Counted from the first letter of the stretch, positions 8,660-18,174 are shown. The stretch is DNA of 64,000 nt from Kutzneria sp044547355 (GCF_044547355.1 NZ_JBIUAG010000022.1:62001-126000); one strand, 5' to 3'. Notes: generated from the sequence alone by a model not told the origin. Made by a program: numbers and translations.

Positions 8660-10021
8660 TCAGAGCATGCCGCGGACGACCACGTAGACGTTGAGCACCG
8701 CGCCGACCAACGGGACGACGGCGATGAGGCCGAGGAACTCGGCGATGTCCATCATCCTCGACCAGTAAGGGGATCGGCGGTTGCGGCGGACGCGGGTGGC
8801 GTGGGCGAGGCAGAGGACGGCGGCGACGATCAGGACGGCGACGGCGACGAGGACGCCGTGTTGCCAGGTCACGAGCCACGCGCCGAGGCGGCCGAGCATG
8901 GCGAGGCCGGCCAACAGGAGCACGAGCCGCTGGGCAGTGCCGGCGTAGGAGCGCGAGCGCAGCAGCCAGACCATGCCCAGCACTCCGGCCAGCGCGGCCG
9001 ACCACGGGGAATCGTTGGCCAGCAAGGCGAAGACGCCGCCGACGGCAGTGAGGGCCAAGGCGGCGAGCAGGCCGGTGAGGATGCGTTCGGCGTTGGCGGT
9101 CTGGTCCAGCACGTCGGGCCCGAGGGTGGGTTCCTCCTCGGCCCGGAAGGAGTCGATGTCGGCGGGCACGCGGGGCAGCGGGAGCTTTCCCAGCCGTAGA
9201 GCCAACATCGGGGCCAAGGCGGCCAACGCGGTGACGACGGCGGCCAGCACGGCAGCGGGGCCGGCGACGGAAACCCCGGACAGCAGGACGAATGCGGCGG
9301 CGATGGTGCCGAAGCCGGCGGCCACCGCCAGCCCACCGAACCACGGCAGGCGATCGGACAAGATGACCTCGGCCAGCACGCCGTATCCGGTCACCGCGGC
9401 CAGGCCGGCGGCGATCGAGGCCACCTCCAGCGATGCCTGGAACGGCGGCACAGCAGTCAACCCGGCCAGCAGCGCGGCGCCGACGCCGGCGGCCGCGCAG
9501 GCGACACCGGAGCCGGAATCGCCGTAGGCCCGGGCCAGGGCGCCACCGGAAAGCAGCAGTACCAACGAGAACACGCCACAGGCGGCCGGGGCGAACCAGG
9601 CGCCCGACAGGCCGGCGGCCAACAGCACGGCTGCGCCCAGCAGCGCCGCCACGGCCGCCAGCTGCGCGGACCGGCGGGCGATGTTCCCGGCCCACGCCCC
9701 GGTCTTGGTCCCGGCGACGCTGGCGATGGCGTCCACCACGTCGTCGAACAGCAGCGGCACGACCTGCCGCTCGCGTGGGCTCAGGTGCAGGACTTCCCCG
9801 TCCCGCAAGCCGATCGCGGCCACGGTGAGGCCGGGTGGGAACGGCGAGTCGCCGAGCCGGGACAGCACCCAGCCCGGATTGTCCGGCGAGGCCTGGCCTT
9901 CGGCCCCGGACAGGCGGACCAGCTGCGGCACCAGCTCGGCCAGCGTGCTCTGCACCGGCAGCGCGACGTCCACACGCGCCCGGGGAGTGACGACGGTGAT
10001 CCGGCGCGTCGTGGAGATCAT
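8660..10021 (-). CDS. eccD: Type VII secretion protein EccD
   Basis: 453 residues. The first 90 residues form the ubiquitin-like cytosolic domain (RITVVTPRARVDVALPVQST); the rest holds about eleven transmembrane helices, as in EccD integral membrane subunits of the ESX pore complex. The ATG overlaps the stop of the YbaB/EspL-like gene (ATGA), so it is the last gene of a minus-strand operon that begins with the substrate-like gene at 13281-14021. Its stop abuts that of eccE. Confidence 0.92.
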   Translation of the reverse strand: MISTTRRITVVTPRARVDVALPVQSTLAELVPQLVRLSGAEGQASPDNPGWVLSRLGDSPFPPGLTVAAIGLRDGEVLHLSPRERQVVPLLFDDVVDAIASVAGTKTGAWAGNIARRSAQLAAVAALLGAAVLLAAGLSGAWFAPAACGVFSLVLLLSGGALARAYGDSGSGVACAAAGVGAALLAGLTAVPPFQASLEVASIAAGLAAVTGYGVLAEVILSDRLPWFGGLAVAAGFGTIAAAFVLLSGVSVAGPAAVLAAVVTALAALAPMLALRLGKLPLPRVPADIDSFRAEEEPTLGPDVLDQTANAERILTGLLAALALTAVGGVFALLANDSPWSAALAGVLGMVWLLRSRSYAGTAQRLVLLLAGLAMLGRLGAWLVTWQHGVLVAVAVLIVAAVLCLAHATRVRRNRRSPYWSRMMDIAEFLGLIAVVPLVGAVLNVYVVVRGML

Positions 10022-10350
10022 GACGTGAACCGCTCCATCCGGCCGGCGGCCTCGATCACCGGCGCGAAGCGGGCGCTGGTGGCCTCGGCCATCTTGCGCA
10101 GCCCGTCGTTGACCGCCTCCAGCACCATGTCCCCGAGATCGCGGGCGTTGTAGCGGCGCATCGACTCGGGGTCGATGGCGATGTCGGTGAACTGCCCGCT
10201 GCCGCGCAGCGACACCGTCACCTCGTTGCCGCGGGAGTAGCCCTTGACCTCCATGGTCTCCACGCCGCGCTGGATGCGCTGTACCTGCTCCTGCTGGGCC
10301 CGCACCTGGTCCAGCAGGCCCTGCACGTCGACACCGGTCTCCAGGTCCAT
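10018..10350 (-). CDS. YbaB/EbfC-fold protein, EspL-like ESX accessory
   Basis: 110 residues from ATG 10350, chosen for a GAGGCGGG site five bases upstream; a GTG at 10365 overlapping the upstream stop is an alternative. Coiled N-terminal helix (LLDQVRAQQEQVQRIQRGVE) then a beta-rich EVTVSLRGSGQFTDIAIDPE and a C-terminal helix is the YbaB/EbfC layout. Mycobacterial ESX-1 encodes a YbaB-like protein, EspL, in an equivalent position, which supports an ESX accessory role rather than general nucleoid binding. It is coupled to eccD and to the upstream gene. Confidence 0.78.
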   Translation of the reverse strand: MDLETGVDVQGLLDQVRAQQEQVQRIQRGVETMEVKGYSRGNEVTVSLRGSGQFTDIAIDPESMRRYNARDLGDMVLEAVNDGLRKMAEATSARFAPVIEAAGRMERFTS

Positions 10351-10361
10351 GATCCCGCCTC

Positions 10362-10832
10362 TCACTCGTCGTCCGCGCGCAGGTGGAAACTGGCCACCAG
10401 CCGCTGGAAGTCCGGCACCGCCCGCTCGGCCTGCGACGGCGTGCAGGTGCCGGCGATCTCCACCGGCACGTGGCCCTCGTCGGCCGGCAGGGGAATCGAC
10501 AGATGCACCTGGTACTGGGCCAGCCGCTGCCCGCCGACCAGCAGGTCGATCACCTGGGCCACGCCGGGCGCCGGGTCCTCGCCCACGTCCTGCCGGCTGC
10601 GCACTTCCAGCTCGTCGGCCACATCGGACAGTCGTCGCACGGCCTCGTCCGCCGCCCGCTCGACGTCCACAGTGGACGCCGGATCGCCGATGCCGACGGT
10701 GATGTTGGGCGTGAACTCGCCTTCCGGCGTGGGCAGCACGACCACCAGCGCCGCGCCCGGCGCGCCGGCCTCGGCCGGGTCCACGGGCACCCAGCCGTCC
10801 GGCACGTCCACTCCCAGCGGCAGCTCTACCAT
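10362..10832 (-). CDS. ESX-linked small alpha/beta protein (LpqN/DUF1795-like fold suspected)
   Basis: 156 residues, no signal peptide. It opens with LPLGVDVPDGWVPVDP, and has alternating strands ending in a PDFQRLVASFHL helix, a pattern seen in Mog1/PsbP-fold proteins such as LpqN and DUF1795. I do not recognise a precise family. Its start overlaps the stop of the large effector-like gene by seven bases and its stop overlaps the next gene, so it is translated with both. A chaperone or partner role for the upstream effector is a positional guess. Confidence 0.6.
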   Translation of the reverse strand: MVELPLGVDVPDGWVPVDPAEAGAPGAALVVVLPTPEGEFTPNITVGIGDPASTVDVERAADEAVRRLSDVADELEVRSRQDVGEDPAPGVAQVIDLLVGGQRLAQYQVHLSIPLPADEGHVPVEIAGTCTPSQAERAVPDFQRLVASFHLRADDE

Positions 10833-12268
10833 ACCGATCCGATCGCCCGCGCCGCCTGCGACGCCGTGTTGCTCACCGACTCGTACGCCTCATGACCGTA
10901 GTGCGACGCGGTCTCGTACACCTTGGGCAGGTCGACGTCGATGTTCGCGCCGAGGCTGGCCCCGACCCCGAGCGCCGCCCCGACCTTGAAGTTCACCTTG
11001 ACGTGCCAGTTCTCCATGGTGGCCTGGCCGTCGAACTGCGCGCCGATGCCGGCCTCCAGCTCGCCCTTGGCTCCCACCCCGATGCCGGCCACGTCGACCC
11101 CGGCCGAACCGCTGATCTTGGCCCCGGCAAAGGCATCCAGGTGTGCGGCCACGCCGTGGCTACTGCCGTCGAGGTGGCCGGCCAGCTGCCCGCCGACGTA
11201 CGCGTCGACATCGCCCTTGGCCGTGACCACGCCGTCGGTCAGCGCCCCGCTGGCCCCGACATCGGCCAGCGTGCCCTGGATCTTGCCGTCGAACCGGAGT
11301 TCGCCGCCGTGCACCAGCACCGACCCGTCCCAGGTCGCGCGCGGGCCGAGGTAGGCGTGGGCCTCGTCGACGTTGTCGCCGACCTTGCCGCCGACGCTGT
11401 CGTCGGCCAGCACGCCCTCGCCCTTGAGGATCGTGATGTCCGTGCTGTGCCACAGCTTCTGGCCGGTGGTGGCGTGCTCCGGCAGCTCGGCGTCGCCGAA
11501 CGGCGTGTCGTCCTTCTTCGGCGCGCGGGCGCCGGAGAAGCCGTCCTCGGTGAGCTTGTACCAGCCGGAGTTGGCGAACCAGGAGGGCGCCGACCGCGGA
11601 CGCTTGCGGCCGTCGAGGATCTCGTCACCGATCCACTCCAGCGAGCCCTTCTTCAGCTGCGTGAGATCGACCTTGACCTTGCCCGGCCCCTCCTCGTCCT
11701 CCTTCTTCTCGCTGGACTCGGAGCCTTCCGGGGCCGAGGTTTCCGGCTTGAGGCCGTACAACTGGGTCAACGCGCCGGCCAGCCGCTGCCGCAACGCGGT
11801 CGCCGACTTCACCGCCGACTCGCCCAACTGCTGGGCCGCGTTCAGGAACGCCTGCTCGGATCCGGCCGCCGCATTACGGGCCTCGTCGACGAGAACCTTG
11901 GCGTACTGGAGAAACTCGCCGCGCACAGTGTCCATTGCGGACATCGTGGTCTGGATCGCGCTGGCCGTCATGGACAGCCGTTGGGCCTCGGTCTTCAGCT
12001 GCTGGGTGACGTCGTCGATGTCCTTGGCGAGCACGCCGGCAGCCGACTTGAAGGCCTGTTGCGCGGTTCCCTGCCAGCTGGCATCGCTTTTGTCGGCGCT
12101 GCTGGAGATCTGCGTCGACACGGCGGCCAGCTGGGTCGCCTCGTCGTTCTGCCGCTGCGATTGTTGTTGCAGGGCCGAGGGATCGCCGGTGACCTGCTGG
12201 GCGCACTGGTCCAGCACGGTCAGGTAGCTGCTGAGGACCGAGGTGATGACCCCGGAGAGGTCGGTCAC
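10826..12268 (-). CDS. Large WXG100-like ESX substrate with glycine-rich C-terminal domain
   Basis: 480 residues from GTG 12268, whose GTGA overlaps the previous stop. Residues about 1-170 are helical with a WQG turn in DASWQGTAQQAFKSAA, as in WXG100 proteins. An acidic/charged linker (about 180-200) leads to a 280-residue C-terminal part: a tryptophan-containing WFANSGWYKL segment, then Gly/Ala/Asp-rich beta-like repeats (VGGQLAGHLDGS, GIGVGAKGELEAGIGAQFDG) and a short C-terminal helix. The architecture fits an ESX-secreted effector with its own functional C-terminus. I do not recognise the C-terminal family and do not assign an activity. Confidence 0.7.
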   Translation of the reverse strand: MTDLSGVITSVLSSYLTVLDQCAQQVTGDPSALQQQSQRQNDEATQLAAVSTQISSSADKSDASWQGTAQQAFKSAAGVLAKDIDDVTQQLKTEAQRLSMTASAIQTTMSAMDTVRGEFLQYAKVLVDEARNAAAGSEQAFLNAAQQLGESAVKSATALRQRLAGALTQLYGLKPETSAPEGSESSEKKEDEEGPGKVKVDLTQLKKGSLEWIGDEILDGRKRPRSAPSWFANSGWYKLTEDGFSGARAPKKDDTPFGDAELPEHATTGQKLWHSTDITILKGEGVLADDSVGGKVGDNVDEAHAYLGPRATWDGSVLVHGGELRFDGKIQGTLADVGASGALTDGVVTAKGDVDAYVGGQLAGHLDGSSHGVAAHLDAFAGAKISGSAGVDVAGIGVGAKGELEAGIGAQFDGQATMENWHVKVNFKVGAALGVGASLGANIDVDLPKVYETASHYGHEAYESVSNTASQAARAIGSVW

Positions 12269-13266
12269 GACGCGCCCGTGACGGAGATGTGCTCGGTCAG
12301 ATGCTGGCCGTTGACCGGGATGTCCAGGTCCAGCTGGGCATTGTGGCCGGTCGGGATCTCCACCGTGGTCGACTCGGTCCCGATCGTGGTGGTCACCTTG
12401 ATCACGCCGGTGTCCGCCGGAGTGGCCGAAGGCGGCGTGGTGGCGGGTGTGGACCCGGCCGGCGGGTCGACCGGGATCCACGTGTCCGCCGTGCTCGGGG
12501 TGGCCCCGCCGAGCGCGGGCGGCGTGTAGTTGTACGGATTCGAGGTGGCCACCGTGCCGGTGCTCGAGACCGGCGTCGCGGTGACCTGCTGGCCGGTCGG
12601 CGAGGCCACCGGCGGCGGCGTCACCGGCGCGGTCACCGGGTTGCTGGTCACGGTGGTGGTCGACGGCGTGGTCCCGGACGGCGTGGAAGCCGAGGCGGAG
12701 TTGGCGCCGCCGAACAGCTTCCCCAGTTCCTGGATGATCGAGGCCAACGTGGTCAGCTCGGCGCCGAGCTTGGTCAGGCCCAGGGTCTTGAGCAGGCCGC
12801 CGATGGCCTCGATGAAACCGCGCAGCGACGCCGAAGTGGCGGTGGACAGGGCGACCGCGGCCGCGTGCGTCCACGGGTTGGACATCAGCGCCGCGACGGT
12901 CGGGTTCACCGCCGAGACCACCGAGGTGTAGGCGGTCTGCGCCGACTTGACCAGGGTGCTGGCCACGCCCAGCAGCTGCGCGCCCTCCTGCACCACCTTG
13001 ATGATCTTCTCGAAGGACTGCAGCGAGTCGGTGATCTTCTTCAGCGCCGTCTGCGACGCCGCGCCCGACCACACCTGGGACAGCTGCTTCTCGGCCTTGG
13101 CGAAGTCGTCCATCAGCGTGACGAACTGCTTGGCCTTGGCCAGCACCTGGGTCACGTGCGCGGCGATCTGCTCGGGCTGGCCGGTGACGATGCGCGGCAG
13201 GAACGTGATCGGCCCGCCGGAGCTCGCCGTCGCGTCCATCGCGCTGGAGTTCGGGAACGTGAGCAC
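12265..13266 (-). CDS. WXG100-like ESX substrate with proline/threonine-rich tail
   Basis: 333 residues from GTG 13266 with AGGAGAG upstream. Residues about 30-190 are helical; a WSG turn (QVWSGAASQTALKK) corresponds to the WxG of WXG100 proteins. Residues about 195-280 are a low-complexity Pro/Thr/Ser linker, followed by a short beta-rich tail (VIKVTTTIGTESTTVEIPTG). This resembles the helical-plus-disordered architecture of secreted ESX proteins such as EspB/EspK. It is the second gene of the minus-strand operon that ends with eccD, coupled to the next gene by a GTGA overlap. Confidence 0.7.
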   Translation of the reverse strand: MLTFPNSSAMDATASSGGPITFLPRIVTGQPEQIAAHVTQVLAKAKQFVTLMDDFAKAEKQLSQVWSGAASQTALKKITDSLQSFEKIIKVVQEGAQLLGVASTLVKSAQTAYTSVVSAVNPTVAALMSNPWTHAAAVALSTATSASLRGFIEAIGGLLKTLGLTKLGAELTTLASIIQELGKLFGGANSASASTPSGTTPSTTTVTSNPVTAPVTPPPVASPTGQQVTATPVSSTGTVATSNPYNYTPPALGGATPSTADTWIPVDPPAGSTPATTPPSATPADTGVIKVTTTIGTESTTVEIPTGHNAQLDLDIPVNGQHLTEHISVTGAS

Positions 13267-13280
13267 GCTGGTCTCTCCTG

Positions 13281-14021
13281 TCAGGCCGGCATCGGACGGT
13301 AGACGCGGACCATCGCCAGGCCGCCGAAGTCCGGGGTGAGCAGGCCGTGGTTGTAGAGCTGGCCGCCGGTTCCGGCCACGCCGATGGTGGAGTTGACCAC
13401 CACCACGTCGCCCGCGTGCACACCGCCGGGGATGTCGCCGAGATCGCGGGCCACGCCCGAGTACACGCCGATCACGCCGACCTGCGCCTGATGGTCGGGG
13501 CTGGCGTCCAGCCAGTTGGCGAAACCCGTGCCGTCATGGGCGAACTGGCCGGCCGACGAGTCGTGGCCGAGGCCGGCGTGGCCCAGGTAGTCCAGCACGT
13601 TGGCCACCGAGTGCGGATCGCCCGCGCCGCCGACGCTGTCGTTGAACGCCTGCGCCGCCACCAGTCCCGCCGCCGGACTCGACCACAGGCTGGCCGTGTT
13701 GGCCGTGCCGGCCGACGGGCTGCCGCCGAATCCCTGCGCCACCGCGCGATCGGCCTCGTCGTAGGCGTCCGCGCTCTTGCGGATCAGATCGTTGACCGCC
13801 TGCAGGCCCTTGAGCAGCGACTGCATCGCCGCCACCTGCTGCGCCTGCATCGCCACGTTGCCCGAGGCCACCGCGTCGCCGATCATCGCGAACGAGGTCG
13901 GCGCCAACACCAGCTTCTCCAGGTCGAGCACGGCGTTGACGGTCTGCATGATGATGCCGCCGATGTTGCCGACCGCGGACCGCATGGCCTCCGGGCGCAC
14001 CTCGTACTGACCGGTGTCCAT
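13281..14021 (-). CDS. EspC-like ESX protein with extra C-terminal domain
   Basis: 246 residues from ATG 14021, which has GGGAGGGAG upstream. The N-terminal 95 residues (YEVRPEAMRSAVGNIGGI onward) form a helical hairpin ending in Y-DEA-D (residues 87-91), matching the YxxxD/E type VII export motif, so it is probably secreted. The C-terminal half (about 105-246) is a separate domain of unknown type rich in Gly, Asp and Val (YSGVARDLGDIPGGVHAGD). It is the first gene of the minus-strand ESX operon, divergent from eccC. Confidence 0.68.
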   Translation of the reverse strand: MDTGQYEVRPEAMRSAVGNIGGIIMQTVNAVLDLEKLVLAPTSFAMIGDAVASGNVAMQAQQVAAMQSLLKGLQAVNDLIRKSADAYDEADRAVAQGFGGSPSAGTANTASLWSSPAAGLVAAQAFNDSVGGAGDPHSVANVLDYLGHAGLGHDSSAGQFAHDGTGFANWLDASPDHQAQVGVIGVYSGVARDLGDIPGGVHAGDVVVVNSTIGVAGTGGQLYNHGLLTPDFGGLAMVRVYRPMPA

Positions 14022-14091
14022 CCCACTCCCTCCCTGGTCGGCGACCTTGTGAGACGGAGAGTAGAGCGGACGCGAGGGCAATCCAGACGGC

Positions 14092-14225
14092 AGAATTACC
14101 CACTGTGTTTTTGGCCCCGCCTCCGGCAGGGCGGCTCGGCCGCTCGTGACCGCTGCCTTCTCTGGCCGACGGTCCAGGCAGCGGCGCGGCCGAGCACTCA
14201 CCTCAGTGACGGTAGAAATACCCAC
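14092..14225. repeat. Direct repeat in the eccC divergent promoter region
   Basis: AGAATTACCCAC at 14092-14103 and AGAAATACCCAC at 14214-14225 match at 11 of 12 bases in the same orientation, 122 bases apart, in the gap between the EspC-like gene and eccC. AT-containing motifs are scarce here, so these may be paired protein-binding sites. No further copies were noticed by eye. Confidence 0.4.
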
Positions 14226-14259
14226 AAGGTCCGCGCTGTTGTCTGGGCAGAATGCCGTG

Positions 14260-17200
14260 GTGAGTGCGGTACGGACCAGGCTGGAGCCGCCGAGCGGCGA
14301 GATCGTGTTGCAGTCTCCGCCGATGTTGCCCAAGGGCTCCAACCAGGGCGCGGTGCAGCTGCTGTTCTTCCTGCCGATGATGCTCGGCATGGGGGCGATG
14401 TCGTTCGTCTACATAGGACGCAGCGGCGGCGTGATGACCTACGTCTTCGGCGCGCTGTTCGCGGTGTCCATGGCCGGCATGGTGATCATGTCGCTGGCCC
14501 GCGGCGGGGCGGCCAAGAAGGCGCAGATCAACGAGGAGCGGCGGGACTACCAGCGCTACCTGACCGGCCTGCGCGGCCAGGTGCGGGAAGTGGCGGAGCG
14601 GCAGCGGATCGCGCTGACCGCGGCCCAGCCGGACCCGGCCGACCTGTGGGCGTTCGTGGAGCGGGGCCGGCTGTGGGAGCGGCGGCGGACGGATCCGGCG
14701 TTCGGCAAGGTCCGCGTGGGCGCGGGCCCGCAGCGCCTGGCCACGCCGCTGCGCGCGCCGCAGACCGTGCCGCTGGAGGACCTGGATCCGGTTTCCTCGA
14801 CCGCGCTGCGGCACTTCATCCGCGCCTACGCCACGGTCTCCGACCTGCCGGTGGCGATCTCGCTGCGCTCCTTCGCCCGCATCACGGTGACCGGCGACCG
14901 GCGGCAGGTGCTCGACCTGGTCCGGGCCGTGTTGGCCCAGCTGGCGGCCTTCCACTCCCCGACCGACCTGCGCATCGCGTTCTGCCTGCCGGCGGACCGG
15001 ATCCGGGACTGGGAGTGGGCGAAGTGGTTGCCGCACAACCAGGGCACGACCGGCGATCCCACCGGCCCGACGCGGCTGGTCGCCGACCGGGTGGGCGCGC
15101 TGGCCGACCTGCTCGGGGCCGACCTGGGCGAGCGGCCGGCCTTCAGCAAGACGACTTCCCCTGAGTACCAACACATCGTGGTCGTGCTGGACGGCGGCCG
15201 CACCGCCGACGACAGCCGACTGACCGCGGCCGGCGGCCGCCAGGCCGTCACCGTGATCGACGTCAGCGGCGGCCTTCCCGACGAGACCCCGGACCACGAC
15301 CTGTTCCTGCACGTGGCCGGCGAACGCCTGGGCATGGTCGTGGGCGAGGACAGCGACCGCCGGATCGCGTTGCTGGGCCGCCCGGACCGGTTCGATCCGG
15401 CCTCGGCCGAGGCGCTGGCCCGCCAGCTCGCCCCGCTCTACCAGGGCGCGCCGGTGGTGGCGGCCTCGCCGATGGCGGCCAGTTTCGGGTTGCCGGGCCT
15501 GCTCGGCATCGGCGATCCCCGCGACCTCGACACGGATGTCACGTGGCGTCGCCGCACGGCCCGGGAGCGGCTGCGGCTGCCGATCGGCGTCGACCCGGAC
15601 GGCCGGCCGGTCGACCTGGACCTGAAGGAGTCGGCCGAGGGCGGCATGGGGCCGCACGGCCTGGTGATCGGCGCGACCGGCTCGGGCAAGTCGGAGTTGT
15701 TGCGCACCTTGGTGATCGGCCTGGCCGCCACTCACTCCTCGGAGCAGCTGAACCTGGCGCTGATCGACTTCAAGGGCGGGGCCACCTTCGCCGGCATGAC
15801 CGGCCTGCCGCACACCTGCGCGGTGATCACCAACCTGGCCGAGGACCTGTCCATGGTCGACCGCATGGGCGACGCGATCAAGGGCGAGCTGGTCCGCCGG
15901 CAGGAGCTGTTGAAGGCGGCCGGAAACTACGCCTCCGTGCGCGACTACGAGCGGGCCCGCATGGACGGCGCGTCGCTGGATCCGTTGCCGTCGCTGCTGG
16001 TGATCATCGACGAGTTCTCCGAGCTGCTGTCCAGCCAGCCCGAGTTCATCGACCTGTTCGTCATGATCGGCCGACTCGGCCGCAGCCTCGGCATCCACCT
16101 TCTCCTTGCCTCGCAACGACTGGAGGAGGGCCGGCTGCGCGGCCTCGACTCGCACCTGTCCTATCGGGTCGGCCTGCGCACGTTCTCCGCCTCGGAAAGC
16201 CGGTCCGTGCTGGGTGTCGCCGACGCGCACCAGCTGCCGCCGGTGCCCGGTTCGGGTTATCTCCGTGTGGACACGGAAACGCTGATCAGGTTCAAGGCCG
16301 CGTTCGTGTCCGGCGATCTGCCGCCGCGCGGGGTGGTCGAGGCCGGGCCGGCGCAGGTCCGATCGGTGTTGCCGTTCACGCTGGCCCCGACGCCGATCCC
16401 CGAGATCACCGTCGAGCCGGCCGCGCCCGAGCAGCCCGGCACCGGCGAGACGATCATGGGCACGATCGTGGAACGCTTGCAGGGCAAGGGACCCGACGCG
16501 CACCAGATCTGGCTGCCGCCGCTGGGCGAGCCGCCGACCCTTGACCAGCTGATGCCGCCGCTGGGCGTGGATCCCGAGCGCGGGCTGGGCCCGGTCGGCT
16601 GGGGCGGCAACGGCCGGCTGATCGTGCCGATCGCCATCGTGGACAAGCCGTTCGAGCAGCGGCGGGACCTGCTGTGGGCCGACCTGTCCGGGGCCGCCGG
16701 CAACGCGATCGTGGTCGGCGCGCCCCAGAGCGGCAAAAGCACGTTGCTGCGCACGCTGATCGGCGTCCTGGCGCTGACCCACACCCCGGCCGAGGCCCAG
16801 TTCTTCGTGCTGGACATGGGCGGCGGCGCGCTGCGGCCGATCGCCGGCCTGCCGCACACCTCCGGCTACGCCACCCGCCGCGAGCCCGAGCGCTGCCGCC
16901 GGGTCGTCGCCGAGGTCACGACCCTGCTGGCCGAACGGGAACTCTTCTTCACCGCCAACGGAATCGACTCGATCACCACGTTCCGGCAGCGGCGGGCCGA
17001 GTTCACCGAGAGCGCCGACGGCCGCGAGTTCGGCGACGTGTTCCTGGTCGTGGACGGCTGGGCCACGCTGCGCGAGGAGCAGGAAGCCCTGGAGCAGGCC
17101 GTGATCGGCCTGGCCGCCCGCGGCCTGGGCTTCGGCATCCACGTGATCGTCTCGGCCAACTGGTGGATGGGCGTGCGGCCGCAGCTGCGCGACGCCGCCG

Positions 17201-18174
17201 GCACCCGGTTCGAGCTGCGGCTGGGCGATCCCGCCGACTCCTCGATCGACCGCCGGGCCGCGCAGAACGTGCCGGCCGGGGCGCCGGGGCGCGGCCTCAC
17301 CAAGGACAAGCTGCACTTCCTCACCGCACTGCCCAGGGTGGACGGTGATCAGCGCCCGGGTTCCCTTGCCTCCGGCACAACTTCGTTCGTCGAGGCCGTG
17401 TCCAAGGCCTGGTCCCGTCCGCCCGCTCCGCCGGTTCGCCTGCTGCCGCGGGAGGTTCCGTTGGCCGAGGTCTCCGCCGGCGACGGCAAGGCCGTGCCGC
17501 TGGGCCTCGACGAGGCCGATCTCAAGCCCGTGCGCCTCGACTTCGCCGCCGAACCGCACTTCCTGGCCTTCGGCGACGTCGAGTCGGGCAAGACGAACCT
17601 GTTGCGCACCATCGCCAAGGGCATCACCGCCCGGCACACCCCGAACGAGGCCGCGATCATCGTCGTGGACTACCGGCGCGGCCTGCTCGACGCCGTGACC
17701 GGTCCGCACCTGCTCGGCTACGCCGGCGCCGAGAACGCCTTGACCGGCCTGGTTTCCGAGGCTGCCGCCGCCATGCGCACCCGCCTGCCCGGGCCCGAGG
17801 TCACCGTCGAGCAGCTGCGGGAACGCAGCTGGTGGACCGGTCCCGAGCTGTTCGTGCTCGTCGACGACTACGAGCTCGTCGCCAACCCCGGCAGCAATCC
17901 CTTGGCCCCCTTGCTCGATTTCCTGCCCCAGGCGCGGGACGTGGGGTTGCACCTGATCATCGCAAGGGCCAGCGGCGGCGCCTCCCGCGCCCTGTTCGAG
18001 CCGTTGATCCAACGCGTCCGCGAACTCGGCTCCCCCGGCATCGTGCTGTCCGGCGCCAAGGAGGAGGGAATCCTGTTGGGCGACGCGAAACCCTCCCCCC
18101 AGCCGCCCGGCCGCGGCCAGCTGGTCCGTCGGCGGGCCCGGACCTCCCTGGTGCAGGTGGCGCTGTCGGGGTAG
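14260..18174 (+). CDS. eccC: Type VII secretion ATPase EccC, fused CaCb form
   Basis: About 1304 residues from GTG 14260 (GTG 14257 is equally possible; no clear ribosome-binding site). Two transmembrane helices lie at residues about 25-80, then three FtsK/SpoIIIE ATPase modules with Walker A motifs GATGSGKSE (471), GAPQSGKST (820) and GDVESGKTN (1105). The first Walker B is canonical (LLVIIDEFSEL); those of modules two and three (LVVDGW, LVDDYE) are degenerate, as is usual. EccC is the motor that recognises and drives ESX substrates. Here it is one polypeptide rather than split EccCa/EccCb. Confidence 0.95.
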   Translation: MSAVRTRLEPPSGEIVLQSPPMLPKGSNQGAVQLLFFLPMMLGMGAMSFVYIGRSGGVMTYVFGALFAVSMAGMVIMSLARGGAAKKAQINEERRDYQRYLTGLRGQVREVAERQRIALTAAQPDPADLWAFVERGRLWERRRTDPAFGKVRVGAGPQRLATPLRAPQTVPLEDLDPVSSTALRHFIRAYATVSDLPVAISLRSFARITVTGDRRQVLDLVRAVLAQLAAFHSPTDLRIAFCLPADRIRDWEWAKWLPHNQGTTGDPTGPTRLVADRVGALADLLGADLGERPAFSKTTSPEYQHIVVVLDGGRTADDSRLTAAGGRQAVTVIDVSGGLPDETPDHDLFLHVAGERLGMVVGEDSDRRIALLGRPDRFDPASAEALARQLAPLYQGAPVVAASPMAASFGLPGLLGIGDPRDLDTDVTWRRRTARERLRLPIGVDPDGRPVDLDLKESAEGGMGPHGLVIGATGSGKSELLRTLVIGLAATHSSEQLNLALIDFKGGATFAGMTGLPHTCAVITNLAEDLSMVDRMGDAIKGELVRRQELLKAAGNYASVRDYERARMDGASLDPLPSLLVIIDEFSELLSSQPEFIDLFVMIGRLGRSLGIHLLLASQRLEEGRLRGLDSHLSYRVGLRTFSASESRSVLGVADAHQLPPVPGSGYLRVDTETLIRFKAAFVSGDLPPRGVVEAGPAQVRSVLPFTLAPTPIPEITVEPAAPEQPGTGETIMGTIVERLQGKGPDAHQIWLPPLGEPPTLDQLMPPLGVDPERGLGPVGWGGNGRLIVPIAIVDKPFEQRRDLLWADLSGAAGNAIVVGAPQSGKSTLLRTLIGVLALTHTPAEAQFFVLDMGGGALRPIAGLPHTSGYATRREPERCRRVVAEVTTLLAERELFFTANGIDSITTFRQRRAEFTESADGREFGDVFLVVDGWATLREEQEALEQAVIGLAARGLGFGIHVIVSANWWMGVRPQLRDAAGTRFELRLGDPADSSIDRRAAQNVPAGAPGRGLTKDKLHFLTALPRVDGDQRPGSLASGTTSFVEAVSKAWSRPPAPPVRLLPREVPLAEVSAGDGKAVPLGLDEADLKPVRLDFAAEPHFLAFGDVESGKTNLLRTIAKGITARHTPNEAAIIVVDYRRGLLDAVTGPHLLGYAGAENALTGLVSEAAAAMRTRLPGPEVTVEQLRERSWWTGPELFVLVDDYELVANPGSNPLAPLLDFLPQARDVGLHLIIARASGGASRALFEPLIQRVRELGSPGIVLSGAKEEGILLGDAKPSPQPPGRGQLVRRRARTSLVQVALSG

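Noticed and set aside
10362..10832. Immunity protein for the large effector
   Set aside because: Only adjacency supports it; the family is unclear, so it is described as an unknown ESX-linked protein.
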